DNA of 64,000 nucleotides from Nitratireductor sp. (GCA_020637805.1 JACKJU010000009.1:1-64000); one strand, 5' to 3'; shown: positions 7,662 through 15,600, counted from the first letter of the stretch. Numbers and translations: made by a program. Notes: generated by a model not told the origin, from the letters alone.

Positions 7662-8810
7662 ATGCAGGCAATGCAACAGGTGCTGGCCGGCACGACCAAG
7701 GGTGCATTCGTTCTTTCCCGCCGCGAGGACGGGCAATGGGATGTGAGCGGGCCGCATTGCGGCGGCTGGCCCATCAACCACATGATCGGCGATCCGGAAA
7801 CCGGCAGGCTGTGGGCAGGCGGCGGCAATGAGTGGTTCGGCGCGGGCGTCTGGCGCTCTGGCGATGGCGGGCAGAGCTGGGAACTCAACAAGCTCTCGGC
7901 GGGGCAGATGGATCAGTGGGCCGAAAGTGACCCGGAAACGGCAAACCTGCTGGGCTGGGAGAAGGTTGAGACCGCGTTCGACGGCGAGGTGGAGGCAGTC
8001 TGGTCGCTTTCGCATGCGCATGGCCGCCTGCTGGCCGGTGGCAAGCCCGGCAGGCTTTATTCAAGCAGGGATGGTGGCGTGAGTTTCGAGCCGGTATCCG
8101 GCTTCAACGACCATCCGACGCGCGACGAATGGATGCCCGGCGCAGTGGGGCTGACGCTGCACACGATTGTCAGGCATCCGCAGGATGCGGACCGCATCTG
8201 GCTTGCGATTTCGGCGGCCGGGGTCTTCGCATCGGCGGATGGCGGTGCCACCTGGGAGCGGCGCAACCGCCTTGCCAATGGGGAGGCCTGCGGTCATCAC
8301 GACCATCCGGCCGCACCGCGCGACGGGCAGACCGGCCTGTGCGTGCACAACATGGTTCTCGCGCCAAGAGACGGGCAGGACCTTCTCTACCAGCAGAATC
8401 ATCACGGCGTTTTATCGAGCAGCGATGGCGGCCGCAGCTGGCATGACATCACGCAGGGACTGCCTTCGACATTCGGATTTCCGGTTGCCGTTCACGCGGA
8501 AGATCCGCAGACGCTTTGGGTGTTTCCGCTGAACGGGGATACGAAGGGAAGATATCCGCCCGGCGCCAGGGCTGCAGTCTGGCGTTCGCGCGATGGCGGA
8601 GGCAGCTGGGAGCCGATGCGAGAGGGCCTGCCGGAGAACTGCTTCTTCACGGTGCTGCGGCAGGCAATGTCGTCAGCCAGCGGAATGGTCTGCTTCGGCA
8701 CCAATACCGGATCGGTCTTCGCGAGTTTCGACGATGGCGAGACATGGCAGGAAATCGCCCGCCACCTGCCGACCGTGCTTTCGGTCGAACTCCTGAAAAC
8801 CGCCAGTTGA
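7662..8810 (+). CDS. Sialidase/BNR-repeat-like beta-propeller protein
   Basis: 382 residues with six Asp-box motifs of the S-x-D-G-G-x-[ST]-[WF] type: SGDGGQSW, SRDGGVSF, SADGGATW, SSDGGRSW, SRDGGGSW and SFDDGETW. They are spaced as in VPS10/sialidase-type beta-propellers. No signal peptide is visible, so the protein is probably cytoplasmic, and I see no sialidase arginine triad. Many proteins of this kind are annotated as exo-alpha-sialidase without evidence; glycosidase activity should not be assumed. A strong GAGGAGG precedes the ATG. Confidence 0.8.
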   Translation: MQAMQQVLAGTTKGAFVLSRREDGQWDVSGPHCGGWPINHMIGDPETGRLWAGGGNEWFGAGVWRSGDGGQSWELNKLSAGQMDQWAESDPETANLLGWEKVETAFDGEVEAVWSLSHAHGRLLAGGKPGRLYSSRDGGVSFEPVSGFNDHPTRDEWMPGAVGLTLHTIVRHPQDADRIWLAISAAGVFASADGGATWERRNRLANGEACGHHDHPAAPRDGQTGLCVHNMVLAPRDGQDLLYQQNHHGVLSSSDGGRSWHDITQGLPSTFGFPVAVHAEDPQTLWVFPLNGDTKGRYPPGARAAVWRSRDGGGSWEPMREGLPENCFFTVLRQAMSSASGMVCFGTNTGSVFASFDDGETWQEIARHLPTVLSVELLKTAS

Positions 8811-8875
8811 TGCCTTGCCGCCTTTGTTCTCGCTCCGGCGCTGGCAGCAATCGCCCGCGCCGGAGACTGGGGCAG

Positions 8876-8905
8876 TTGACAGATGGTAGCGGGAGGGCGC
8901 ATGCT
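8876..8905 (+). promoter_or_regulatory. Candidate promoter of the cupin-tetR operon
   Basis: TTGACA (8876-8881), an 18-nt spacer and CATGCT (8900-8905). The palindromic operator at 8909-8928 covers the expected transcription start, the usual arrangement for TetR-family repression. Confidence 0.5.
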
Positions 8906-8908
8906 CAA

Positions 8909-8928
8909 AATAGACCGACCGGTCTATT
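8909..8928. promoter_or_regulatory. NemR/TetR-type operator palindrome
   Basis: AATAGACCG-AC-CGGTCTATT has two perfect 9-bp arms around a 2-bp centre. The TAGACC...GGTCTA half-sites match what I recall of the NemR box in enterobacteria. It lies 30 nt before the cupin gene, with a NemR-like TetR regulator encoded directly behind that gene. Confidence 0.78.
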
Positions 8929-8957
8929 CAAAGAAAAGAACGAAAAGGAACGAGCCG

Positions 8958-9344
8958 ATGCGTGTTGCAAAAGATGATGTGGATGTGAGGTTGAATATCC
9001 CCGGCGCGGTGGTCCGTCAGCGCAAGGATTTCGGAGATGCGACAGGGTTGGGCAAGATCAGCGGCGAATATTTCACGCTTGCGGCAGGGGTCGACACAAC
9101 ACCGCTGTTTCAGGGGCTGGAAGGGAATATGTGCCAGTGCCCCCATTGGGGATTCGTGCTGAGCGGGCAACTGACAACGACAGGTGCCGAGGGTGAAAAG
9201 GAGACCGTCAGCACGAATGATCTGTTCTACTGGCCGCCGGGCCACAATGTGAAGGTCGACACGGATGCGGAGATCGTTATGTTCAGTCCGCAACACCAGC
9301 ACAGCCATGTCATCGATCACATGATCGAAATGACGAAAGGCTAA
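8958..9344 (+). CDS. Cupin-domain protein
   Basis: A 128-residue single-domain cupin with the barrel motifs QCPHWGFVLSGQLTT, DLFYWPPGHNVKV and MFSPQHQHSHVIDHM. The family includes metal-binding enzymes and sensors; here several histidines near the C-terminus and a Cys pair (MCQCPHWG) could bind metal or react with electrophiles. The ATG at 8958 follows AAAAGGAA; the longer frame to 8883 would run through the operator and is rejected. It is the first gene after the NemR-type operator and precedes the tetR gene by 46 nt, so it is the likely regulated target. Confidence 0.85.
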   Translation: MRVAKDDVDVRLNIPGAVVRQRKDFGDATGLGKISGEYFTLAAGVDTTPLFQGLEGNMCQCPHWGFVLSGQLTTTGAEGEKETVSTNDLFYWPPGHNVKVDTDAEIVMFSPQHQHSHVIDHMIEMTKG

Positions 9345-9390
9345 ACCTTGCACCTCTGCGCCGGGCGGCGCATTGAAAGTGGAGAAAGAG

Positions 9391-10026
9391 ATGGCCGCCC
9401 CAAGCATGCCCGATGCCGGCGTCAACGCCAAGAGCCAGCCGACCAAGCAACGCCTTATCGACGCCGGCATGCGGCTGCTCTTGAAACATGGCTACAACGG
9501 TCTCGGCATTCAGGCCGTGCTTGCCGAGGTGGGCGTTCCGAAGGGCTCGTTCTATCACCATTTTTCCGACAAGGAAGAATTCGCCCTGCAGGTGCTCGAT
9601 ACCTATATGGACGCGGTTCATCAGGGTCTCGACGCCAGCCTTGGAGATACGTCGCGAGCGCCTCTCGCGCGAATCCGCTTCTTCTTCGAGAATACGCGCG
9701 ATGCATATGACCAGGAAGGTTTCCTCGGCTGCCTGATTGGCGGCCTCGGACAGGAACTGTCAGGTGTAAACGATGTGTTCCGGCAGAAGATCGATGCATG
9801 CTTTGCTGCGCTGGCCGAGCGATTGGCCGGCAGTCTGGAAGAGGCGCGGCAGGAAGGAGCAATCGCAAGGGACTCGAATCCGCGCGATCTGGCGAACCTG
9901 CTCGTTGACTGCTGGGAGGGGGCCGCGCTGCGCAGCCGCCTCCGCCGCGATCCGAAACCCTTGATCGCCATGGTGGATTTCTATCTTGGTGCGCTTGCCG
10001 ATAGCGCGCAGACGGATATCAGGTAA
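9391..10026 (+). CDS. TetR family regulator, NemR/AcuR-like
   Basis: A 211-residue repressor. Residues ~18-65 form the helix-turn-helix (QAVLAEVGVPKGSFYHHFSDKEEF); the C-terminal ligand domain contains EGFLGCLIGGLGQEL. Cys114 there lines up with the redox-sensing Cys106 of E. coli NemR, which sits in a similar GCL context (alignment made by eye). GGAG lies 6 nt before the ATG; an in-frame TTG at 9373 is less likely. It is probably cotranscribed with the cupin gene and autoregulated through the 8909-8928 operator. Its 3' end overlaps the convergent CMD gene by 8 nt. Confidence 0.9.
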   Translation: MAAPSMPDAGVNAKSQPTKQRLIDAGMRLLLKHGYNGLGIQAVLAEVGVPKGSFYHHFSDKEEFALQVLDTYMDAVHQGLDASLGDTSRAPLARIRFFFENTRDAYDQEGFLGCLIGGLGQELSGVNDVFRQKIDACFAALAERLAGSLEEARQEGAIARDSNPRDLANLLVDCWEGAALRSRLRRDPKPLIAMVDFYLGALADSAQTDIR

Positions 10027-10360
10027 GCGCGTCGAACGCGGCAAGTGCCTCGGCGCCGTAGATCATCGACGGACCACCGCCCATGTAGAGCGCGACCTGG
10101 ATGGTCTCGATGATTTCCTGCCGGGTGGCACCGTGGCGTTTGGCAGCCTTGGCATGGAAGGCAAGGCAGCCGTCGCAGCGGGCGGTGATGCCGATGGCAA
10201 GCGCGATCAGTTCCTTCGTCTTGGAATCGAGTTCGCCCGGCGCGATCGCCGCCTTGGCAAGGCTGCCAAAGGCAGGCGCCACGTCGGGCATTTCCTTGCG
10301 CAGCGCCGCCATGCGGGCATTTGTCTGGTCGGTGAAGGCATTCCAGTCGGTTGCAGCCAT
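10019..10360 (-). CDS. Carboxymuconolactone decarboxylase (AhpD-like) family protein
   Basis: 113 residues with the AhpD-type core CDGCLAFHAKAA (Cys62, Cys65, His69), a thiol redox centre in AhpD-like alkylhydroperoxidases. Length and the GDSK-like helix before the motif fit the single-domain CMD family. AGGAGA lies upstream of the ATG at 10360. It converges on the tetR gene, with an 8-nt overlap of the 3' ends. It may act as a small disulfide reductase or peroxidase in the same stress response, inferred from context. Confidence 0.88.
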   Translation of the reverse strand: MAATDWNAFTDQTNARMAALRKEMPDVAPAFGSLAKAAIAPGELDSKTKELIALAIGITARCDGCLAFHAKAAKRHGATRQEIIETIQVALYMGGGPSMIYGAEALAAFDALT

Positions 10361-10502
10361 TTCTCGTCTCCTGATGGTTCTCACGGAAAATGGACGATAT
10401 GCGCGCGTCATGAATTGACGCGGATCAACAAACCGGAGGGCAGGGACCGTGACTTGCGCGAAGACGGGAATATGCGCGAACGCGTGACAACAACAGCGGC
10501 GT

Positions 10503-10943
10503 TCAGTCTGCCAGCTCGGCCTCAAGCGAGATGTCTATCGCGCCAAGCGCCTTCGACATCGGGCAGGTTTCCTTCGCCTTGTTGGCGATCTTTTCGAAAT
10601 CGCCGCTCGAAATTCCGGGCACCTTGCCGGTCAGTTTCAGGGCGCTGGACTTGATCGTGAACCCGTCTCCATCCTTTACGATTTCCACATCGCAGCGCGC
10701 GTTCAACTCTTCAGCGGGCGTTCCGTCTTCGGCCAGCATGTGCGAGAGCTGCATGGCAAAGCAGCCGGCATGTGCGGCGGCGAGCAATTCCTCGGGATTG
10801 GTGTCGGCAGTCTCGCCGCGGTCGGGTTCGAAACGCGAGGCGAACGAGTAGCCAGCATTTTTCAGGGTTCCGCTTTCGGTGTCGAGGACGCCCGTGCCAT
10901 CGGCAAGGGCGCCATGCCAGAAGGCAGTTGCATGACGTTTCAT
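10503..10943 (-). CDS. OsmC/Ohr-family organic hydroperoxide reductase
   Basis: 146 residues with both family cysteines, Cys61 in AAAHAGCFAMQLS and Cys127 in KETCPMSKAL, plus the NPEELLAAAHAGC signature of the OsmC branch. Members reduce organic hydroperoxides in the cytoplasm using Cys thiol chemistry. Its ATG overlaps the stop of the upstream small membrane protein gene (ATGA), so the two are likely translationally coupled. Confidence 0.93.
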   Translation of the reverse strand: MKRHATAFWHGALADGTGVLDTESGTLKNAGYSFASRFEPDRGETADTNPEELLAAAHAGCFAMQLSHMLAEDGTPAEELNARCDVEIVKDGDGFTIKSSALKLTGKVPGISSGDFEKIANKAKETCPMSKALGAIDISLEAELAD

Positions 10944-11176
10944 TGCAGGAAGGTCCTTTCGTTGCCGGAGTAGAGATTTCGCGAGCGCAGATGCGGGGCA
11001 AGCCGCCAGGCAATGAAGGGTGTCGCAACCAGTGAAAGAACGATCACGGCGGGTACGAGATAGTTATCGAATGGCTGCAGGCCGGGAATGCTCAATATCG
11101 CTACAACGAGCGAGCCGAAGATCACTGCATTGACCATCAGTGAAAGCATCAGGGATATGATTGTCCGTGCGCGCAT
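10940..11176 (-). CDS. Small two-helix membrane protein of unknown function
   Basis: 78 residues, starting MRARTIISLMLSLMVNAVIFG and containing two hydrophobic helices (~7-33 and ~40-60), with a polar C-terminus ending ERTFLQ. The ATG at 11176 is chosen because GGAG lies 6 nt upstream; an in-frame ATG at 11188 has no ribosome site. The stop overlaps the osmC start by four bases (ATGA), which indicates coupled translation. Function not recognised. Confidence 0.6.
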   Translation of the reverse strand: MRARTIISLMLSLMVNAVIFGSLVVAILSIPGLQPFDNYLVPAVIVLSLVATPFIAWRLAPHLRSRNLYSGNERTFLQ

Positions 11177-11395
11177 GAAGAACTCCATTGAACTGTTTCG
11201 TCTTGATGGTGTGTGAGACCAACGATTGCCCTTGGGGAAGAGTTCCATGTTTCATTGAGCGGCCGATCACGGATTATCTCACCGCATCACGATTCTTCTC
11301 ACATCAATGTGCGAGCAGTTGATTTGTCTTCGCAATGCAAGTGCGCCATCTAATCGGCGAAAGAATTTCCAAGATTTCCTGCGGAGGGACATTTC

Positions 11396-12010
11396 ATGCT
11401 CAGGTTCACACCGGCGATTGCCGCTACACTGTTTGTTGTTTCCGGCAGTTTCCTGCCGTCTGCGGCGGTTGCAGAAGAAAAGACCGCCATCGTGGCGGGC
11501 GGCTGTTTCTGGTGCGTGGAAAGCGATTTCGAGCACGTCAACGGCGTCGACAAGGTGGTCTCGGGTTATACCGGCGGCGAAATGCAGAATCCCACCTATC
11601 GCAATCACGGACAGCATCTGGAAGGTGCCGAAATCTTCTATGACGATACCAAGGTCAGTTTCCGCTCCCTGATGGAAACCTATTGGCGGACAATCGATCC
11701 GACGGATGCCGGCGGTCAGTTCTGCGATCGCGGTCATGCCTACACGACTGCGGTATTCGTGAACTCACCGGAAGAAAGGGCCGTTGCGGAAGAGACGAAG
11801 GCCGATGCGGAAAAGGCGCTTGGCAAGAAAATCGTGACCCCTGTACTGGATGCGAAGGCATTCTGGGATGCAGAGGATTATCATCAGGATTATTACAAGA
11901 AGAATCCGGTGCGCTACAAATACTACCGCTGGTCCTGCGGCCGCAATCAGAGGGTCGAGGAATTGTGGGGCAGTGAGGCCTACAAGGGTGTGAACCACGC
12001 CGAAAGTTGA
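11396..12010 (+). CDS. msrA: Exported peptide-methionine (S)-S-oxide reductase MsrA
   Basis: Reduces methionine-S-sulfoxide in proteins. An N-terminal signal peptide (residues 1-26, ending SAAVAEE) precedes the catalytic GGCFWC motif with Cys37. Other family marks are YTGG, HxExxEIFYDD, GGQFCDRG and YHQDYYKKNP. The signal peptide places it in the periplasm, unlike cytoplasmic MsrA. TGCGGAGGG precedes the ATG. It is divergent from the osmC pair and fits the local thiol/oxidant-defence theme. Confidence 0.95.
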   Translation: MLRFTPAIAATLFVVSGSFLPSAAVAEEKTAIVAGGCFWCVESDFEHVNGVDKVVSGYTGGEMQNPTYRNHGQHLEGAEIFYDDTKVSFRSLMETYWRTIDPTDAGGQFCDRGHAYTTAVFVNSPEERAVAEETKADAEKALGKKIVTPVLDAKAFWDAEDYHQDYYKKNPVRYKYYRWSCGRNQRVEELWGSEAYKGVNHAES

Positions 12011-12094
12011 TCCGCCGTTTGCGGCAACGCTGAATACTGACAAAATTCGGTGTTTTTCTCTTTCCCTTACGTTATCTTCATCTCCCGTTCAGGT

Positions 12095-12122
12095 TTGATT
12101 TACCATAGTCGGCCAGTATGAA
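12095..12122 (+). promoter_or_regulatory. Candidate promoter of the Omp19-like lipoprotein gene
   Basis: TTGATT (12095-12100), 16-nt spacer, TATGAA (12117-12122), about 100 nt before the gene. Weak, sequence-only call. Confidence 0.3.
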
Positions 12123-12225
12123 GGGCGCGAATGCCTTATTTTGGCAGGAATTCGTGCTATGGGAGCGCGAAAATCAAATGCCTTGCCGTCACCGGTGGCG
12201 GACGGGGCACAGGGGCTGAGAATTG

Positions 12226-12798
12226 ATGAAGACCAAAACGCTAGTTGCACTGACCGTTGCGAGCCTGGCAATCGCGGGCTGCACACGATCGGTGAACAAC
12301 ACGCTCAATCCGGGTGGTGTGAACCCGCAAAGGCTTCCTTCCGCGCCGGTGCAGCCGGTGCAGGATGCAGGACAGTTGCCCCCGCCGCAGGAAGTGGAAC
12401 CGGGTCAGGAAATGGCATCGGTACAGCCGATGGATCCTACCAATCCGGGGATGGAAGCGCCGAGCGTCGTCGATCAGACCGGCGCAGCCGAGACCGCGCC
12501 GCAACCGTCTGCCGAACCTGTCACCCGGGAGGGTGTATCGGGAACCTGGATCGTTGCTTCCGACAATTCGGATTGCAGGCTTATCCTCGCCTTCACCAAA
12601 TGGTCGGGCGGCTACCGCGCGGCCTCGCGCAAATGCGTATCGCCGGAGATTTCGAGCGTTGGTGCATGGGACGTGAAAGGTCAGCAGGTCGTTCTTCTCG
12701 ACAATGGCGGCAATACCGTCGCAAGGCTCTACCGCTCCGGTGGCGAGCGCTATGACGGAACCACAAACAGCGGCAAGCCCATCAGTTTCACCCGTTAA
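12226..12798 (+). CDS. Omp19-like outer-membrane lipoprotein with AprI/Inh protease-inhibitor domain
   Basis: 190 residues. A lipoprotein signal ends in the lipobox AIAGC, then a long Pro/Gln/Val-rich linker (~25-105), then a C-terminal beta-barrel domain (GVSGTWIVASDNSDCRLIL ... VVLLDNGGNTVARLYRSGG) typical of the AprI/Inh metalloprotease-inhibitor family. Layout and C-terminus resemble Brucella Omp19, which inhibits proteases. AGGGGCTGAG precedes the ATG; the TTG one codon upstream is less likely. Confidence 0.85.
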   Translation: MKTKTLVALTVASLAIAGCTRSVNNTLNPGGVNPQRLPSAPVQPVQDAGQLPPPQEVEPGQEMASVQPMDPTNPGMEAPSVVDQTGAAETAPQPSAEPVTREGVSGTWIVASDNSDCRLILAFTKWSGGYRAASRKCVSPEISSVGAWDVKGQQVVLLDNGGNTVARLYRSGGERYDGTTNSGKPISFTR

Positions 12799-12967
12799 TC
12801 CGGCCAGTCTTCAGAATGGACTGCCACCTGGTGTGAGGTTATGGAGTGCTTCGCACGCTGCCTGAGGGCTGGCCTGGTTGCTGCCATTCCAGCCTTGTAA
12901 CGGCGTGGTTCCAATTCTACGATCGGTTCAACAATTCGCGTCCTAGCCGTCAGGTCCCTCATCTTCC

Positions 12968-14095
12968 ATGCAGACCGTCCTTGAAGCCTACAGGGAAAAA
13001 ATCGCCTCCGGCAAGATTGCCAGCGATCCCGTTCAGCTGGAACTGGTGGAAAAATTCGACAGGCTTGTCGAGCGGCTGGCTGATCGCAAGCTTTCGGCAA
13101 AGTCGAGTTCGCTTGGCTGGCTGTTTGGCCGCAAGGCATCGAAGGAAGGTGAGCGCGGCCTTTATGTCTGGGGATCGGTCGGGCGCGGCAAGTCGATGCT
13201 CATGGACATGTTCTTTGCCGCAGCTCCCGTCGAACGCAAGCGGCGCGTGCATTTCCATGAATTCATGTCGGATGCGCAGAACCGGATCCACGCCCAGCGG
13301 CTGGCCTTCAAGGAAGGCCGGTCGAAAGAGGAAGATCCCATTCCGCCGGTTGCCCGTGATCTCGCCGCCGAAGCATCACTTCTGTGCTTCGACGAGTTTT
13401 CAGTGTCCGACATCGCCGATGCGATGATACTCGGGCGCCTGTTCAGGGGGCTGTTCGAGGCCGGGGTGACTGTGGTTGCGACCTCGAACGTGGCGCCGGA
13501 CGACCTTTACAAGGACGGGCTCAACCGTCAGCTGTTCCAGCCCTTCATCGGATTGCTGAAGGAAAAGTGCGAAGTATTCGAACTCGATGCCCGCACCGAC
13601 TACCGGCTGGAAAAGCAGGACAGTCTCCGTGTTTATTTTGCGCCACTGGGATCGCGAGCCGATGCAGCATTCGAGGCCAGCTGGCGGCATCATACCGGGG
13701 GCCGCGAGGTGCAGGCAGATTCGATCAGACGCAAGGGCCGCACGATCGGCATTCCGGCTGCCGTTGACGGTGCCGCGCGCTTCACGTTCGAGCAATTGTG
13801 CGAACAACCGCTTTCAGCAGCAGACTATCTGGCCATCGCCCACAGGTTCCAGACGATCTTCATCGAGGGCGTGCCGATGATGGGGCTGGCCGAGCGCCAG
13901 TATGCCAAGCGCTTCATCAATCTCATCGATGCGCTGTACGACAATCACAACAAGGTGGTCCTGTCCGCTGCGGCCAGTCCGCATGCCTTGTACCAGGCAA
14001 AAACGGGGGTCGAGGCCTTTGAGTTTGACAGGACATCCTCGCGGTTGATCGAGATGCAAAGCCAGGACTACCTGGATTCCGTCGAAAAGCGATAG
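12968..14095 (+). CDS. zapE: Cell division protein ZapE (AFG1-like ATPase)
   Basis: 375-residue P-loop ATPase of the AFG1/ZapE family. Walker A is WGSVGRGKSMLMD, Walker B is LLCFDEFSVSDI, followed by the sensor segment VVATSNVAPDDLYKDGLNR, which is characteristic of the family. E. coli ZapE associates with FtsZ under stress. In alphaproteobacteria the gene commonly precedes mdh, as here. Length and start (MQTVLEAYREKI) agree with the family. Confidence 0.95.
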   Translation: MQTVLEAYREKIASGKIASDPVQLELVEKFDRLVERLADRKLSAKSSSLGWLFGRKASKEGERGLYVWGSVGRGKSMLMDMFFAAAPVERKRRVHFHEFMSDAQNRIHAQRLAFKEGRSKEEDPIPPVARDLAAEASLLCFDEFSVSDIADAMILGRLFRGLFEAGVTVVATSNVAPDDLYKDGLNRQLFQPFIGLLKEKCEVFELDARTDYRLEKQDSLRVYFAPLGSRADAAFEASWRHHTGGREVQADSIRRKGRTIGIPAAVDGAARFTFEQLCEQPLSAADYLAIAHRFQTIFIEGVPMMGLAERQYAKRFINLIDALYDNHNKVVLSAAASPHALYQAKTGVEAFEFDRTSSRLIEMQSQDYLDSVEKR

Positions 14096-14257
14096 CTGCC
14101 CTGGCAAGACCGGATATTGCCTTTCAAGGCGGGAATTTCCTTCCTTTTTCCCGCAGAGGCTTTCAAAATCGTGGCGATTGATCCGAAAATGTCATTCCGG
14201 CGTCACCGGAGAATGCAATAACAATACGTGCGAGCAAGCTGAACTCGACAATAAATA

Positions 14258-14273
14258 TTTACGTTTACGTAAG
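14258..14273. promoter_or_regulatory. ACGT-TT-ACGT palindrome upstream of mdh
   Basis: TTACGTTTACGTAA (14259-14272) has perfect 6-bp arms (TTACGT/ACGTAA) around TT. Its core ACGTTTACGT is identical to that before etfB and is the reverse complement of the one before sdhC. It sits ~50 nt upstream of the candidate -35 box of mdh. Confidence 0.5.
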
Positions 14274-14321
14274 TCCGAAATTTTTTAAACCATTGAAATG
14301 ACGCAATAAACATCATGTGTA

Positions 14322-14349
14322 TTGCATGTGGGTCATTTTTTCGCTAGTG
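14322..14349 (+). promoter_or_regulatory. Candidate promoter of mdh
   Basis: TTGCAT (14322-14327), 16-nt spacer, CTAGTG (14344-14349). The CTAG-type -10 also appears in candidate promoters for tRNA-Leu, etfB and atpH in this window. If correct, the mdh leader is about 275 nt long. Confidence 0.35.
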
Positions 14350-14630
14350 CAGCTTTTGATTGGCCGCTAGCAAGCTGGCCTGAATGCACATGGAGGGTTT
14401 CACCGGATCGCGGGGGTCATCTGAGGGCCTGTCGCGGTTCTGAGGGCATTGCCGGGATTGCCAGCTTTTCATCGTCTTTGAGCAAGGATGCCGGCAAGGT
14501 TTCCGCCACCGCGATGTTGAGCTTCCGTAAACCGGTTAAAAGAATGACAGCCAGGCCCGGAAGAGGCCGCGGTTGAAACTCGTTCAGGACTTTTCGCAAC
14601 ACGCTATTGCAACACAGGGAACTTCAACAA

Positions 14631-15593
14631 ATGGCGCGCAACAAGATCGCACTCATCGGCTCCGGCATGATCGGCGGTACGCTGGCACATCTGGCCGGCC
14701 TGAAGGAACTGGGCGATGTCGTCATGTTCGACATTGCCGAAGGCATACCGGAGGGCAAGGCGCTTGATCTTGCAGAATCCTCCCCGGTCGACGGGTTCGA
14801 CGCCAAGTTCTCGGGTACGCAGGACTACAAGGCAATCAAGGGCGCGGATGTCTGCATCGTGACTGCCGGGGTTCCGCGCAAGCCGGGCATGAGCCGCGAT
14901 GATCTCCTCGGCATCAACCTGAAGGTGATGGAGCAGGTAGGCGCTGGCATCAAGAAATACGCACCCAACGCCTTCGTGATCTGCATCACCAACCCGCTCG
15001 ACGCGATGGTATGGGCGCTGCAGAAATTCTCCGGGCTGCCGAAGAACAAGGTGGTGGGCATGGCGGGCGTACTCGACTCCGCTCGCTTCCGCTACTTCCT
15101 CGCAGAGGAATTCGACGTATCGGTGGAAGATGTCACTGCCTTCGTCCTGGGTGGCCATGGCGACTCCATGGTTCCGCTGGTTCGCTACTCCACGGTTGCC
15201 GGCATTCCCTTGCCCGACCTTGTGAAAATGGGCTGGACCTCGAAGCAGCGCATCGACGAGATCGTTGACCGGACCCGCAAGGGCGGCGGCGAGATCGTGG
15301 CGCTCCTCAAAACCGGTTCGGCCTATTACGCGCCTGCGGCCTCGGCCATCGCGATGGCGGAAAGCTACCTCAAGGACAAGAAGCGCGTTCTGCCATGCGC
15401 GGCCCATCTGAAGGGCGAGTATGGCGTGAAAGACATGTATGTCGGCGTTCCGACCGTGATTGGCGCCGATGGCGTCGAGCGCGTCATCGAGATCGAAATG
15501 AACAAGACCGAAGAGAAAATGTTCCAGAAATCGGTCGAGTCCGTCGCCGATCTCTGCTCGGCCTGTCAGGAAATTGCGCCGAACCTGAAATAA
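14631..15593 (+). CDS. mdh: Malate dehydrogenase
   Basis: NAD-dependent oxidation of malate to oxaloacetate in the TCA cycle, 320 residues. It belongs to the LDH-like MDH group: NAD motif GSGMIGG near the N-terminus, substrate arginines in PRKPGMSRDDL, and the catalytic histidine in GGHGDSMVP. The ATG at 14631 follows AGGGAA and gives the family start MARNKIALIG. sucA follows 73 nt downstream without sucCD. Confidence 0.97.
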   Translation: MARNKIALIGSGMIGGTLAHLAGLKELGDVVMFDIAEGIPEGKALDLAESSPVDGFDAKFSGTQDYKAIKGADVCIVTAGVPRKPGMSRDDLLGINLKVMEQVGAGIKKYAPNAFVICITNPLDAMVWALQKFSGLPKNKVVGMAGVLDSARFRYFLAEEFDVSVEDVTAFVLGGHGDSMVPLVRYSTVAGIPLPDLVKMGWTSKQRIDEIVDRTRKGGGEIVALLKTGSAYYAPAASAIAMAESYLKDKKRVLPCAAHLKGEYGVKDMYVGVPTVIGADGVERVIEIEMNKTEEKMFQKSVESVADLCSACQEIAPNLK

Positions 15594-15600
15594 CATCAAC

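Larger units (their letters stand above)
14096..14630 (+). other. 535-nt intergenic region and long leader before mdh
   Basis: No convincing gene is present. The first part has a loose hairpin (GCGGGAA ... TTCCCGC near 14131-14156). The AT-rich centre holds the ACGT palindrome at 14258-14273 and a candidate promoter at 14322-14349. About 275 nt of putative 5' leader remain before mdh. I recognise no known riboswitch in it. Confidence 0.5.
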
